A stretch of DNA of 64,000 bases from Muribaculaceae bacterium Isolate-036 (Harlan) (lineage in GTDB: Bacteria > Bacteroidota > Bacteroidia > Bacteroidales > Muribaculaceae): assembly GCA_003833075.1 (NCBI GenBank), contig RIAY01000011.1, positions 1 through 64,000 of the forward strand. Direction: 5' to 3'. Positions 44,475 through 54,695 of the stretch are shown here, one piece after another (the first letter of the stretch is position 1; every line of letters starts with the position of its first letter). Both the position numbers and the translations under genes were made by a program. The notes under the pieces are model-generated. The model was given only the letters and a program-made list of their open reading frames with translations. It searched no databases and was not told the origin of the DNA.

Positions 44475-45386
44475 ATGAAAAAAACATTACTTTCCTTGGC
44501 TATCGCCATCTTTTCCATGAGCGCATTCGCGCAGTCTGAAAAACCTGTTTATAATGAGACGACCAATACCGGTTACGAAACATTTGCGGATGCATTTGCG
44601 GCAATAAACTCTGGTGATGAATGCACTCTGATAATTACAGGTCAGGTCGACATCACAAGCCGCATGACGTTTGACGGCAGCAAGAAAGCCACAGTTACCA
44701 TCAAGGGTAAAGACGCAGATGCTTCCTTGGTCTATAAAATTGGCGATGCGATCATGTTCATCATGAAGCAGCAGGCTCAACTTACTTTTGAGAACATTAC
44801 TATTGACGGAAACAACTGCAAAAAGAACCGTTCTCTTATAGAAGCGGAGAACAAGGGGCTTACTCTCCGCAATGTCACAATCAAAAACTACAACAGCACA
44901 AATACAAACGGTATCATCAACATTAAGAATTCAGGATGGGGAGTATTTGAGAATGTAATCGTGGAGAATTGTGAAGAAAACAACTTCTTCCATCTTCAAA
45001 GAAATTCATCTACTGTCAAAGGTGTGAATAAATTCAATTGCAAGCTTGCAGAGGGCATATTCCTGAAGAATGAAGGTGTCACCGCCGGCAATGACATTAC
45101 CATAACACTTGCGGCTGCATCTCCCGCAGTTGACACTAAAGTTGTAGAGGGTTGTGACAATCCTGCATACTTCACCCTTGCCAACGAAGGTCTGAAACTT
45201 ACTGCCAAAGATGGAAACCTCGTGGTAGCCGATGACACGGAATCCGGCATAAACGACATCGTTGAGGCTGACAACAGCGACGCTCCCGTTGAATATTACA
45301 ATCTCCAGGGTGTGAAAGTCAACAATCCCGACAAAGGAATCTACATCATGCGTCAGGGCACAAAGGTTCGCAAGGTAATACTCTAA
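44475..45386 (+). CDS. Secreted right-handed beta-helix protein with C-terminal sorting-type tail
   Basis: The 303-residue protein has a signal peptide (to AFAQ) and a series of short repeats such as LTFENITIDGNN, LTLRNVTIKNYN and GVFENVIVENCE, which form a pectate-lyase-like parallel beta-helix (about residues 40-215). The last 35 residues (PVEYYNLQGVKV...GIYIMRQGTKVRKVIL) look like the C-terminal domain that sends proteins through type IX secretion or to the cell surface in Bacteroidales. No catalytic residues can be named, so it may bind rather than cut a glycan. Confidence 0.7.
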   Translation: MKKTLLSLAIAIFSMSAFAQSEKPVYNETTNTGYETFADAFAAINSGDECTLIITGQVDITSRMTFDGSKKATVTIKGKDADASLVYKIGDAIMFIMKQQAQLTFENITIDGNNCKKNRSLIEAENKGLTLRNVTIKNYNSTNTNGIINIKNSGWGVFENVIVENCEENNFFHLQRNSSTVKGVNKFNCKLAEGIFLKNEGVTAGNDITITLAAASPAVDTKVVEGCDNPAYFTLANEGLKLTAKDGNLVVADDTESGINDIVEADNSDAPVEYYNLQGVKVNNPDKGIYIMRQGTKVRKVIL

Positions 45387-45407
45387 AACACATATGACCC
45401 AACATTC

Positions 45408-45439
45408 AAAGGGACGCCGGCTCGCGCTGTCGTCCCTTT
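45408..45439 (+). terminator. Hairpin after the beta-helix gene
   Basis: AAAGGGACG (45408-45416) and CGTCCCTTT (45431-45439) pair perfectly over a 14-nt GC-rich loop, 22 bp after the stop. Confidence 0.7.
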
Positions 45440-45484
45440 AGTTTGGAAACAATAGCATTCGCCACATAAACCATACCGACAACA

Positions 45485-46624
45485 ATGAAAAATATATCAA
45501 TCGCAATAGCGACGCTATTCCTTTTGTGCTCGTGCTCTCAGAGAAGACAGGAAATCGTTGTCAACAACCCTGCCACTTTCGACCGCACCGATGAAATCAC
45601 AGAGATATGCGCAGACTCGATAACCATAGCCAAAGCAGGAGAATTCATAATCACCGATGCCGAAGGCAGGGAAATTCCCTATCAGCTTACTTACGACAAC
45701 CGTATTATATTCCCCGCATCCGTCAAAGCCTCGGATAAGACAATATACACTGTCATGCCGGGCACACCGGCACCTGTCGACACCATCGCGTGGGGCAGAC
45801 AGTTTCCGGAACGCAAGGATGACATGGCGTGGGAGAACGACCGCAGCGCATACAGGGCATACGGACCCGCGCTGCAACAGTCGGGAGAACGAGCTTTCGG
45901 TTATGACATATGGACAAAATCCGTGCCCCACCGCGTGCTTGAAAAACGTTTCGACCTCGACATAAACAAAAAAATATCTTTCCATGTGGATCACGGCGAA
46001 GGCATGGACGTATATGCGGTCGGTCCTACTCTTGGCGGGGGAACTGCGGCATTGCTTGACTCTGCCGGAAATATCGTATATCCTTATTGTTACGAAAGCT
46101 ATGAGATTCTCGACAACGGTCCGCTGCGGTTCACAGTCAGTCTCCGTTACGCACCGCTGAGTGTCGACGGAGACTCGGCAGTGATCGAGGAAAGAATGAT
46201 TTCTCTTGACAAAGGGTCATGGCTTAACCGCACCTCCGTAACTTACACCGGACTCCGTCACGACGTATGCGTGGCTCCGGGAATCGTGATACACCGCCAG
46301 AATCCCGAAGGCTACACTCTTGCCGACGGATATATGTCGTATGCTGATTCCACGGAAAACTCCTCAAACGGCAACGGCGTGATTTTTGTGGGTGTGGTGA
46401 GTCCCGAAAGTAGGAATACGGAATACAGGCGGCTCACCGAACCTACGGGAGACGCCGCCGGTCACATTCTTGCTCCCGCACCATATACAGACAGCCATAA
46501 TTTCACCTATTACTGGGGTTCCGGCTGGAGCAAAGGGGGAATGCCCGACAAAGAAACCTGGGACTCATATCTCGGCAATTACCTCGAACGCCTGAAGAAT
46601 CCTCTTCGCGTCTATGTAAAATAG
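45485..46624 (+). CDS. DUF4861-domain lipoprotein
   Basis: The 379-residue protein has a lipoprotein signal (ATLFLLCSCSQ, lipidated Cys at about 16 or 18) and one long domain of the DUF4861 type (WENDRSAYRAYGPALQQSGERAFGYDIWTKS, FHVDHGEGMDVYAVGPTLGGG, TYYWGSGWSKGGMP). DUF4861 proteins are found in loci for degrading pectin-like and other complex glycans, but their biochemical role is unclear to me. Its neighbours (GH30 and a beta-helix protein) support a role in glycan use at the cell surface. Confidence 0.75.
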   Translation: MKNISIAIATLFLLCSCSQRRQEIVVNNPATFDRTDEITEICADSITIAKAGEFIITDAEGREIPYQLTYDNRIIFPASVKASDKTIYTVMPGTPAPVDTIAWGRQFPERKDDMAWENDRSAYRAYGPALQQSGERAFGYDIWTKSVPHRVLEKRFDLDINKKISFHVDHGEGMDVYAVGPTLGGGTAALLDSAGNIVYPYCYESYEILDNGPLRFTVSLRYAPLSVDGDSAVIEERMISLDKGSWLNRTSVTYTGLRHDVCVAPGIVIHRQNPEGYTLADGYMSYADSTENSSNGNGVIFVGVVSPESRNTEYRRLTEPTGDAAGHILAPAPYTDSHNFTYYWGSGWSKGGMPDKETWDSYLGNYLERLKNPLRVYVK

Positions 46625-46641
46625 AAAACAAGTCCATGCGG

Positions 46642-46695
46642 ACATAAACACAAAAGAGGCGGGATTCATGAATCCCGCCTCTTTTGTGTTTATGT
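46642..46695. terminator. 54-bp perfect palindrome, bidirectional terminator
   Basis: From 46642 to 46695 the sequence is identical to its own reverse complement over 54 bases. The centre is GATTCATGAATC and the outer parts are CACAAAAGAGGCGGG and its complement. It lies between convergent genes, 17 bp after the DUF4861 stop and 23 bp from the fumarase stop. It has A-runs and T-runs on both flanks and so would end transcription from both sides. Confidence 0.9.
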
Positions 46696-46718
46696 AATTT
46701 AGAAGATATTTTCAGTAA

Positions 46719-48365
46719 TCACTTGCAGTCGCTCATCGGGCAACGCGGCTTGATTTGCTTAAAGAAGTCATTTCCTTTGTTGTCAACAAGTATGAATGCA
46801 GGGAAATCCTCAACCTCGATCTTCCAGATAGCCTCCATGCCAAGTTCCGGATATTCAAGACACTCTACGCTCTTGATGGAATTTTTGGCAAGTATAGCCG
46901 CCGGACCTCCTATTGAGCCGAGATAGAAGCCGCCGTGCTTGTGGCAGGCGTCTGTAACCTGCTGGCTGCGGTTGCCTTTCGCAATCATCACCATGGAGCC
47001 GCCTGCAGCCTGGAACTGATCCACATAAGAGTCCATACGGCCGGCAGTAGTCGGACCGAACGAACCGGAAGCCATTCCTTCCGGTTTCTTGGCGGGACCG
47101 GCGTAATAAATGGGATGATCCTTGAGATACTGTGGCATCGGCTCGCCGGCGTCAAGACGCTCTTTGATCTTCGCATGCGCGATGTCGCGACCTACGATTA
47201 TCGTGCCCTTAAGAGAAAGACGTGTAGACACCGGATATTTGTCAAGTTCCGCGAGAATCTCCGGCATCGGACGATTAAGGTCTATCTTCACGACCTCGCC
47301 TTCACCGGCGTTTCTCATCTCCTCCGGAATAAGTTCGCCCGGGAATTCATCAAGTTTCTCGATCCAGAGACCGTCCTTGTTGATTTTTGCCTTCACATTG
47401 CGGTCGGCGGAGCAGCTTACACCCATGCCTACAGGGCAGGAAGCACCGTGACGCGGCATACGGATAACGCGTATGTCGTGTGCGAAATATTTGCCGCCGA
47501 ACTGTGCACCGAGACCGAGACAGTGTGCCGCTTCGAGAAGTTCCTTCTCAAGCTCGACATCGCGGAAGGCATGACCGTATTCGTTACCCTCGGTGGGAAG
47601 ATTGTCATAATATTTTACAGAAGCTTTCTTGACCGCGGCAAGGTTAGCTTCGGCAGATGTGCCGCCGATCACGAAAGCGATATGATATGGAGGGCACGCG
47701 GCTGTGCCGAGAGTCTTCATCTTCTCGATAAGGAAAGGCACAAGTGTTTTCTTGTTGAGGATAGCCTTTGTCTCCTGATAGAGATAGGTCTTGTTGGCTG
47801 AACCGCCACCCTTAGCCACGAAAAGGAAATTGTATTCCATACCTTCGCAGGCATGGATCTCGATCTGGGCGGGAAGGTTGCATCCGGTGTTCACCTCGTC
47901 ATACATATTGAGAGGGGCGTTCTGCGAATAACGCAGATTATTCTCGGTATATGTCTTGTAGACACCCTCGGAAATCTTCTCCTCATCATCGCAGCCTGTC
48001 CACACCTGCTGACCCTTGTAACCGGAGCAGATGGATGTGCCGGTATCCTGACAGAAAGGAAGAACGCCCTTGGCTGCCACTTCAGCGTTGCGCAGCATGG
48101 TCAATGCCACATATTTGTCGTTTTCAGACGCCTCGGGATCATGAAGGATCTTCGCCACCATCTCGTTGTGTTCACGGCGAAGCATGAACGAGCAGTTGTG
48201 TGAAGCCACATTTGCCAGAATTGTCAGAGCCTCGGGATCCACCACAAGCATATCGTGGCCTTTCCAGTTCTCCACTTTAACATGATCTTTGGTTACGAGC
48301 TGATACTCGGTTGTGTCCGGACCAAGCGGGAACATTTCCTGATAATGAAAAGGTTTTGTTGCCAT
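46719..48365 (-). CDS. Class I (iron-sulfur) fumarate hydratase
   Basis: The 548-residue cytoplasmic enzyme interconverts fumarate and malate, with a 4Fe-4S cluster. It fuses the alpha and beta halves, as in FumA/FumB. The cluster Cys residues are probably those in [11 protein letters not shown] (about 106), [12 protein letters not shown] and [11 protein letters not shown]; the beta half has [16 protein letters not shown] and [25 protein letters not shown]. It connects with the aspA/dcuB pathway in the reductive branch to succinate. It has its own promoter. Confidence 0.95.
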   Translation of the reverse strand: MATKPFHYQEMFPLGPDTTEYQLVTKDHVKVENWKGHDMLVVDPEALTILANVASHNCSFMLRREHNEMVAKILHDPEASENDKYVALTMLRNAEVAAKGVLPFCQDTGTSICSGYKGQQVWTGCDDEEKISEGVYKTYTENNLRYSQNAPLNMYDEVNTGCNLPAQIEIHACEGMEYNFLFVAKGGGSANKTYLYQETKAILNKKTLVPFLIEKMKTLGTAACPPYHIAFVIGGTSAEANLAAVKKASVKYYDNLPTEGNEYGHAFRDVELEKELLEAAHCLGLGAQFGGKYFAHDIRVIRMPRHGASCPVGMGVSCSADRNVKAKINKDGLWIEKLDEFPGELIPEEMRNAGEGEVVKIDLNRPMPEILAELDKYPVSTRLSLKGTIIVGRDIAHAKIKERLDAGEPMPQYLKDHPIYYAGPAKKPEGMASGSFGPTTAGRMDSYVDQFQAAGGSMVMIAKGNRSQQVTDACHKHGGFYLGSIGGPAAILAKNSIKSVECLEYPELGMEAIWKIEVEDFPAFILVDNKGNDFFKQIKPRCPMSDCK

Positions 48366-48425
48366 TATTTTAGTTTTTGGTTAAATCGTAAGTAACTGGG
48401 GTGCCCACCCCGGATAATCCACATG

Positions 48426-48457
48426 CGAAGTTAACACATTAATTGCGATTTGACAAA
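48426..48457 (-). promoter_or_regulatory. Fumarase promoter
   Basis: On the minus strand TTTG (complement of 48454-48457) and TAACTTCG (complement of 48426-48433) are 20 bp apart, about 60 bp upstream of the fumarase start. Confidence 0.7.
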
Positions 48458-48536
48458 AAAATCGCACGCAATAATCCTGACCGCGCAATCTGAACGCCGT
48501 CATGTGTGCAAAAAAAGTTAACAATGGCGCGTGATG

Positions 48537-48567
48537 TTGTTTCTAAGCCGTTTTTTCATTAATTTTG
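48537..48567 (+). promoter_or_regulatory. Promoter of the amidase-like giant gene
   Basis: TTG at 48537-48539 and TAATTTTG at 48560-48567 are 20 bp apart. The predicted start near 48574 gives a leader of about 190 nt that contains the degenerate hairpin at 48613-48706. Confidence 0.7.
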
Positions 48568-48612
48568 TAGTCAGGAACCGTTTGTTTTTATAACGATTCC
48601 CGTGCTTCCCAG

Positions 48613-48706
48613 AGGTCTTTAATGGTTGTTTTTTCGGTTTTAATCGGTCACACAGTCCGCTATGCTGCCTCCCCCGACTCGTAAAAAACACCACTAAAAA
48701 TCACCT
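48613..48706. repeat. Degenerate CATAGC-apex hairpin, copy H5
   Basis: The left arm AGGTCTTTAATGGTTG and the right arm CACCACTAAAAATCACCT pair imperfectly, as do the inner runs TTTTTT and AAAAAA. The apex CACACAGTCCGCTATGCTGCC is a changed form of the reverse complement of the H1 apex. It lies in the 5' leader of the next gene. Confidence 0.5.
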
Positions 48707-48767
48707 CAACGAATCTCTCAATAAAATTTAAACGGTTTATCAGACTTCTAAATTTTCTGTACCCAAA

Positions 48768-51700
48768 ATGAAATTTCGCAGATATATATATATACTGATG
48801 GCGGTTATTATCGCTATTGCGGGTTTTGACACAATCGAATCTCAGGCAGCTAAGAAACGGACAAAAGCCGGAACGACCCAGACCTCTTCCAGGAAAAGCA
48901 AAAAAAAACGCACAACCAAAAGGAAAAAGCGCAAATCAAGAAAGAAAAGATACACCCGAAGAGTGACAAAGCCCACGGCGCCAAAGCCTGAACAACCCTC
49001 CAACGACTCTCTGACACTTGCCGTCAACGAGCGTCTGCTCCAATGGATTCCCGAGAAACTGAACCCCGGAGGACTGAGGGTGAACAGTGTGAAACCTGAC
49101 CGCATGTCGAAAATCGCGAGACTGAGTCTAAACGAGAATTTCACATACCTTCCGGTTACACGTGAACTCATAGACTCCCTTGCTTTTCACGCCAAGGCGG
49201 CTCTTCCTGATTCCATTTCGGATTATAACGTCACACTCAACGTAGGCACTAAATCTCTTGCCTATTTCATAACCAAGGTCGATAAACTCCCAGAAAAATT
49301 CAGAAAGAATCCCCCATTTGTAGTAGAAGCGAATCCTTTTGTCCACGCCGACAAGGGACTGGAGAACGACATAATAGCCCTGTGGCATTCTCACGGACGA
49401 TATTTCAAACCAGGATCCGGAGCCTGGACCTGGCAGCGTCCCTTCCTTTTCCAGTCAGTAGAAGACACCTATACGATGAGCTATGTACTCCCATATTTAG
49501 TGCCGATGCTTGAAAACGCCGGAGCATACGTCATGCTTCCCCGTGAACGCGATGTAAACAGACACGAGGTGATTGTTGACAATGACACCAACGATGAAGG
49601 GCAGATATTCTCCCAGCCATATTATAAAGAGATGACCGGCACGAAGCCTTGGGTGACTGGCGACCTTGACGGATTCATATATGACCTGCCCGATTTCCGT
49701 GACACCGAGAATCCTTTCGAAAACGGGACATACCGTCAGACCACCACTGTGACCGGAGGCAAACAGTCTGTTGCCGCCTGGTATGCAGACATACCTGAAG
49801 ATGGCGAATATGCAGTCTACGTGAGCTACAAATCCTTCCCCAACTCGACGGAAGACGCCCACTATACGGTCAACTACTCCGGAGGCACCAAGGAGTTTCG
49901 CGTAAACCAGACCATGGGCGGAGGCACATGGATCTATCTCGGCACGTTCCCCCTCACAAAAGGCTATAGCGACACTGAGCCGATAGTCACCCTGACCAAC
50001 CTCTCCGAAAAAGGGGAAGGGATGGTTATCACAGCCGATGCCGTAAAAATCGGTGGCGGCATGGGCAACATAGCCCGCTCCGACCGCCGCTCCGATATCT
50101 ACTATGACCCCTCCACCCCCGAAGTCTCCTCAGACACAGCCTCGACTCCGACTGCCACATCCGATGCTGATTCCAAAACCGGATCAGGAACAAATTCTCT
50201 TTCAGGTCAGAACCGTGCCGAGCCGGAAGGAGAAGAAGAGAGTGATACTGACCCAACTGAAGAAGAGGAAGATGAAGTTGACGAAACTGACGAAGTCAAT
50301 GACGAAACAGAGGAATCAGAGGAAACTCCCGATGCAAGACCGGCAGACACATCAGTGCCTGCAGAACCGATGACCCCCTCCGCCCCAAAAACAGTGCCGA
50401 CATTCCGCACCTCAGGAATGCCTCGCTTTCTTGAAGGCGCGCGCTACTGGCTCCAGTGGGCTGGCTTCCCCGAACCGGTATATGCGCCATATCACGGCTC
50501 CGATGACTACAAAGACGACTATACATCTCGCGGAAACTGGGTGAACTACCTCGCCGGAGGCTCGCGTGTTCTTCCGAATCGAGAAGGTCTCAACATACCT
50601 GTAGACATGGCTTTCGCCCTCCACAGCGATGCCGGCAAAAGAGCCGACGACTCTTTCGTGGGCACACTCGGCATATACTTCACGCAGAACGGCGACTCAT
50701 ACCGCGACGGGACTCCGCGCATAAACTCCCGTATGCTAACCGACCTGATAATGCGTCAGATAACCAACGACATACGCCGCCAGTACGAACCTTCGTGGAC
50801 ACGCAGGTCAATGTGGGACAAATCATATGTAGAGGCGAGAGTGCCGGAGGTTCCGACTACACTTATAGAGCTTATGAGCCATCAGAATTTCGCTGATATG
50901 ATGTATGGACTCGACCCCTCTTTCAAATTCACGGTAGGGCGCGCCATTTACAAAGGTATCGCGAGATTCCTCTCGGAGCGTAAAGACAGAGAGCTGGTAA
51001 TACAGCCGCTTCCCGTAAAAGATTTCGCTATAACCCGCGAGAAGAAAAACCATTACAGACTAAGCTGGCAACCCACGCCGGATCCGCTCGAAGAGACAGC
51101 AATGCCTGACAAATACGTGATTCTCGCACGCAATCAGGGTGAACTGGGCTTCCACAAGATCGGAGAGACATCCAAGACTCATTACGACCTCAAGGTAGCC
51201 GACAACGAGATTCACAGTTTCCGCATAGTTGCCCTCAATAAGGGTGGTCTCGCATTCCCGTCGGAGACTCTCTCCCTGCGCGAGGCACCCGGAGATAAGA
51301 CTCCCGTCCTGATAATCAACGGATTCACCCGCATCAGCGCTCCGGCAAACTTCAAAGACGGCAACAACGCCGGATTCAGTGCCGACAAAGATTTCGGAGT
51401 GCCCTATATAAAAGATATTTCTTTCACAGGTTATCAGACCGAGTTCAACCGAAACACCGGAAACGCATTCGGCCACAGCGGATCCAACTTCACCACCAAG
51501 ATCATCGCCGGCAACACATTCGATTATCCGGCGGTACACGGCGAAGCGATAGCGAACGCAGGTCATGGATTCGTTTCCTCAAGCGTGGGAGCTGTGGAAT
51601 CAGGAGCCGTAAAGCTATCCGGCTACAAGAACATAGACCTTATACTCGGCAAACAGAAAGCCGGTATCGTCGGCAATGGCAAGAGTGGCGTGCGATTCAA

Positions 51701-52160
51701 GACATTCACCCCGGAACTTGAGCGACAGCTGAACGTATTCACCAATGAAGGGGGCAACCTATTTATCAGCGGTGAGAATGTGGTGTCAGACATCTTCTCC
51801 TTCCGATATGGTCCGGAAGACAGACATTTTGCGGAAGTCGTGCTTGGAGTCGTACCGGCGGAAGCTCCCGAAGGCGGTCTGACAGAGACCCGCTCCGGCA
51901 AGCTTCTGTCATCCGACGGAAAGACGGTAAAATACTCCAGCACCCTCAACGAAGACTGCTACATCGTGCAGAGTCCTGACATTCTTGCCCCAGCGCCCGG
52001 TGTTAACGCCAGAGAAATCTTCTCTTTCAGCGACACTGCGCGCCCGGCAGGTTATGTCATTGACCGGGGACGAAGCCGTAACATGATTCTCTCAATTCCT
52101 CTCGAGGCAATTACCGAGAGCTACGCCCGCGACAGGATAATGGCAGATTTCCTCAGATAA
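48768..52160 (+). CDS. Large exported amidase-like protein with golvesin-type insert
   Basis: The protein has 1130 residues. The N-terminal signal/anchor is followed by a very basic stretch (about residues 28-68, Lys/Arg-rich). A split N-acetylmuramoyl-L-alanine amidase-like fold seems to follow: [11 protein letters not shown] near 205 and a [14 protein letters not shown] segment near 255, then [15 protein letters not shown] near 617 and a [16 protein letters not shown] segment near 695. The insert between them holds a golvesin-like beta domain (about 320-430; [18 protein letters not shown]) and a very acidic linker (about 485-530). Fibronectin-like and other beta segments follow from about 760. 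It may bind or cut cell-wall glycan or peptide. It heads an envelope gene run; the next gene starts 56 bp later. Confidence 0.7.
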   Translation: MKFRRYIYILMAVIIAIAGFDTIESQAAKKRTKAGTTQTSSRKSKKKRTTKRKKRKSRKKRYTRRVTKPTAPKPEQPSNDSLTLAVNERLLQWIPEKLNPGGLRVNSVKPDRMSKIARLSLNENFTYLPVTRELIDSLAFHAKAALPDSISDYNVTLNVGTKSLAYFITKVDKLPEKFRKNPPFVVEANPFVHADKGLENDIIALWHSHGRYFKPGSGAWTWQRPFLFQSVEDTYTMSYVLPYLVPMLENAGAYVMLPRERDVNRHEVIVDNDTNDEGQIFSQPYYKEMTGTKPWVTGDLDGFIYDLPDFRDTENPFENGTYRQTTTVTGGKQSVAAWYADIPEDGEYAVYVSYKSFPNSTEDAHYTVNYSGGTKEFRVNQTMGGGTWIYLGTFPLTKGYSDTEPIVTLTNLSEKGEGMVITADAVKIGGGMGNIARSDRRSDIYYDPSTPEVSSDTASTPTATSDADSKTGSGTNSLSGQNRAEPEGEEESDTDPTEEEEDEVDETDEVNDETEESEETPDARPADTSVPAEPMTPSAPKTVPTFRTSGMPRFLEGARYWLQWAGFPEPVYAPYHGSDDYKDDYTSRGNWVNYLAGGSRVLPNREGLNIPVDMAFALHSDAGKRADDSFVGTLGIYFTQNGDSYRDGTPRINSRMLTDLIMRQITNDIRRQYEPSWTRRSMWDKSYVEARVPEVPTTLIELMSHQNFADMMYGLDPSFKFTVGRAIYKGIARFLSERKDRELVIQPLPVKDFAITREKKNHYRLSWQPTPDPLEETAMPDKYVILARNQGELGFHKIGETSKTHYDLKVADNEIHSFRIVALNKGGLAFPSETLSLREAPGDKTPVLIINGFTRISAPANFKDGNNAGFSADKDFGVPYIKDISFTGYQTEFNRNTGNAFGHSGSNFTTKIIAGNTFDYPAVHGEAIANAGHGFVSSSVGAVESGAVKLSGYKNIDLILGKQKAGIVGNGKSGVRFKTFTPELERQLNVFTNEGGNLFISGENVVSDIFSFRYGPEDRHFAEVVLGVVPAEAPEGGLTETRSGKLLSSDGKTVKYSSTLNEDCYIVQSPDILAPAPGVNAREIFSFSDTARPAGYVIDRGRSRNMILSIPLEAITESYARDRIMADFLR

Positions 52161-52216
52161 CCGACCGCTTCCGAGTCGGAGGTAAAAAACATTTCAGTCA
52201 ACTTAGAGAAAAAGAC

Positions 52217-53683
52217 ATGAACATCATACGATTCACCACTGTAAACGACCTGCGCGAAGAGATTTTCCGCGCTCCGCTCGAGCAATACGTACTAGTACAG
52301 CTTGACGACAGAGAGATCGAACTGGATCCATTGTGCATCCACCGTTATACCGAAATCGCTTCGGAGATAGACTCGACACTGACATATTCCTACTACCGGG
52401 AACGCAACGAAGACGGGACACTGCTTCTTCACCCGGTAAATGACTATCAGCCGGGATCGGTGCGCGATGATTTCGACTTCGGTCCGCTCGTGCTTCTCAA
52501 CGCCGCGGATGTTCTCTCGGCGACAGAGGATTTCACCCGCGAGGAATCCGACATGCTCGATGGCGGATGGTATGCCTTGCGTCTTAGAATCACCATTGGC
52601 AAGATGATGGCAATGATTCCGGAATATCTCTACACCGCCACACGCACCGACTACCGCAAAAGCGGCGAGAAACAGCATGACTATGTAGACCCGAAAAACC
52701 GCGCCTACCAGTTGCAGATGGAGAAAACTCTGACCGACCATCTCCGCCAGATCGACGGGCTTGTGACTCCTGGAAACACCAAAGTTGATTACGACGCGGA
52801 AGAGTTTCCTGTCGAGGCTTCTGTTGTCATACCTGTCAGAAACCGTGTGTCCACGGTTATGGACGCTGTAAACTCGGCGTTGTCGCAGAAATGCGATTTT
52901 AAATTCAACGTTATAGTCGTTGACAACGAATCGACCGACGGGACACTCGAGCTGCTTGAAGCCGTCGAAGATCCCCGCCTGAAGCTCATAAAGGTATCGG
53001 CAGATGAGAACCTCGGCATAGGAGGCTGCTGGAACCGCGCCCTCCTTTCCGAACATTGCGGACGATTTGCAGTGCAACTTGACTCCGATGACCTCTACAA
53101 CTCGCATGATGTGCTCAAGACGATAGTAAGCAGGTTTCGCAGCGGCAACTTCGGCATGGTAGTGGGAAGCTACATGATGGTGGATTTCAACGGCAACCCG
53201 ATACCGCCGGGACTCATAAGCCATGAAGAATGGACAGACTCGAACGGACCGAACAACGCATTGCGGATAAACGGATTCGGTGCACCGCGCGCTTTCTTCA
53301 CTCCGGTGGCAAGAGGCATACTCTTTCCCAACGTCAGCTATGGAGAGGACTATGCCATGGCATTGAGAATAAGCCGGGAATACGGCATAGGAAGGATCTA
53401 CGAGCCGCTGTATCTCTGCCGTCGGTGGGAGGGAAACTCCGATGCCTCACTATCAATAGAAAAAACGAACGCCAACAACAATTACAAGGATTGTCTGCGG
53501 TCCATAGAACTTATGGCACGCGTACGGCAGAACATGCAGAGCCGCCCTATGCCAGGTCTGCCTCTTCCCGATCTCGGCGCACTTATGAATCCCGAAAACG
53601 ATCCCGATGCATCCTGGGACGATGACGATGATTTTGACGAATTCGACGAATTCGACGGAGACGATTCCGATCTGCCGTTTTAA
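52217..53683 (+). CDS. Family 2 glycosyltransferase with N-terminal extension and acidic tail
   Basis: The 488-residue protein has an N-terminal region of about 190 residues with no obvious family. A GT-A domain follows at about 195-400 ([23 protein letters not shown], then [14 protein letters not shown], then GGCWNRAL, with the metal-binding DSDDLYN at about 292-298). It ends in an unusual tail of about 25 residues made almost wholly of Asp, Glu and Phe. It has no membrane helix, so it is cytoplasmic. The sugar and acceptor are unknown; the neighbours suggest envelope polysaccharide or glycoprotein work. Confidence 0.85.
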   Translation: MNIIRFTTVNDLREEIFRAPLEQYVLVQLDDREIELDPLCIHRYTEIASEIDSTLTYSYYRERNEDGTLLLHPVNDYQPGSVRDDFDFGPLVLLNAADVLSATEDFTREESDMLDGGWYALRLRITIGKMMAMIPEYLYTATRTDYRKSGEKQHDYVDPKNRAYQLQMEKTLTDHLRQIDGLVTPGNTKVDYDAEEFPVEASVVIPVRNRVSTVMDAVNSALSQKCDFKFNVIVVDNESTDGTLELLEAVEDPRLKLIKVSADENLGIGGCWNRALLSEHCGRFAVQLDSDDLYNSHDVLKTIVSRFRSGNFGMVVGSYMMVDFNGNPIPPGLISHEEWTDSNGPNNALRINGFGAPRAFFTPVARGILFPNVSYGEDYAMALRISREYGIGRIYEPLYLCRRWEGNSDASLSIEKTNANNNYKDCLRSIELMARVRQNMQSRPMPGLPLPDLGALMNPENDPDASWDDDDDFDEFDEFDGDDSDLPF

Positions 53684-53719
53684 GAAAACTTTTATTGTCA
53701 AGCACTAACCTGACGACAT

Positions 53720-54676
53720 ATGCAGCCATTGTCTATCGAACATATCAACAGTCTTATTGAGTCGCAACTCATGTCCTGGCACGAAGCCAAGCGTAATTTC
53801 GACAGACTCATGGAGATTGAGAGGAAACCGCTTCAATTAGGCGATTTCCACATAGCAGCACAACTTAACCCTGCCCGCATACGCTCCACAGGAGCTGCAG
53901 TCGACAAGGCGTCTGTGGCAGCACGGTCCTGTTTCCTCTGCAAAGAAAACAGACCCGCCATGCAGATGTCGGGCGAATGGCCGACTCCCGAATGGGAACT
54001 GCTCGTCAATCCATATCCCATACTGCCGGTGCATTTCACGATAGCGGCAAAAAAACATATACCACAGGAACGCATACCACTTGAAATGGCGATGATGGCA
54101 GAATATGCGCCCCCGCTGGTCTTCTTCTTCAACGGAGCAAAAGCCGGAGCTTCAGCTCCGGATCACCTGCACTGTCAGGCGATGCTCAGATCCGAATTGC
54201 CGATAACGGCACTTGCCGAGAGGTATCATCCCGTTGAAAGGGCAGGATGGATGAGCAGCGAAGAATACGGACTGCACCTCCCGTTCAACTTCATGAGTGC
54301 CGTGATAAAAGGGGACATGGCAGGTCTGGAACATCTTGCCCTGACCGAATCTGCTTTCGGCATAGACTCTGAAACCGGAGAAAAGGACAACGAGCTTGTG
54401 AATGCTTTCTTCTGGATATCAGACAGCGGTTATCTGAGAATAGTCGTCGTGCCCAGACGCGCTCACCGCCCTTCACTGTATTTCCTGCCTGAAGGGGAAC
54501 GCTTCGTCATAAGCCCCGGAGCCGTTGACATTGCCGGATTGCTGATAGTGCCACGCAAAGAGGATTTCGACAGGCTGACTCCCGAAACTGCCGCCCGCAT
54601 ATATTCGGAAACTGCATTCTCAGGATCATTGCCTAAAGAGATCATAAACCATTTCCTCCCCGGCTCACACTCGTAA
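53720..54676 (+). CDS. DUF4922 / HIT-like nucleotidyltransferase-type protein
   Basis: The 318-residue protein looks like a member of the DUF4922 family, which is related to HIT/GalT phosphorylases. FLCKENRP (about residues 72-79) could hold a metal-binding or structural Cys pair. ELLVNPYPILPVHFTIAAKKH and APDHLHCQAMLR (HxHxQ, the active-site pattern of HIT-type enzymes, about 148-160) follow. The reaction is unknown; related enzymes break or transfer nucleotide-sugar phosphates. It sits between a glycosyltransferase and an MFS gene, 36 bp and 19 bp away. Confidence 0.75.
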   Translation: MQPLSIEHINSLIESQLMSWHEAKRNFDRLMEIERKPLQLGDFHIAAQLNPARIRSTGAAVDKASVAARSCFLCKENRPAMQMSGEWPTPEWELLVNPYPILPVHFTIAAKKHIPQERIPLEMAMMAEYAPPLVFFFNGAKAGASAPDHLHCQAMLRSELPITALAERYHPVERAGWMSSEEYGLHLPFNFMSAVIKGDMAGLEHLALTESAFGIDSETGEKDNELVNAFFWISDSGYLRIVVVPRRAHRPSLYFLPEGERFVISPGAVDIAGLLIVPRKEDFDRLTPETAARIYSETAFSGSLPKEIINHFLPGSHS

Positions 54677-54695
54677 CAACATAGAACAACCGGTC

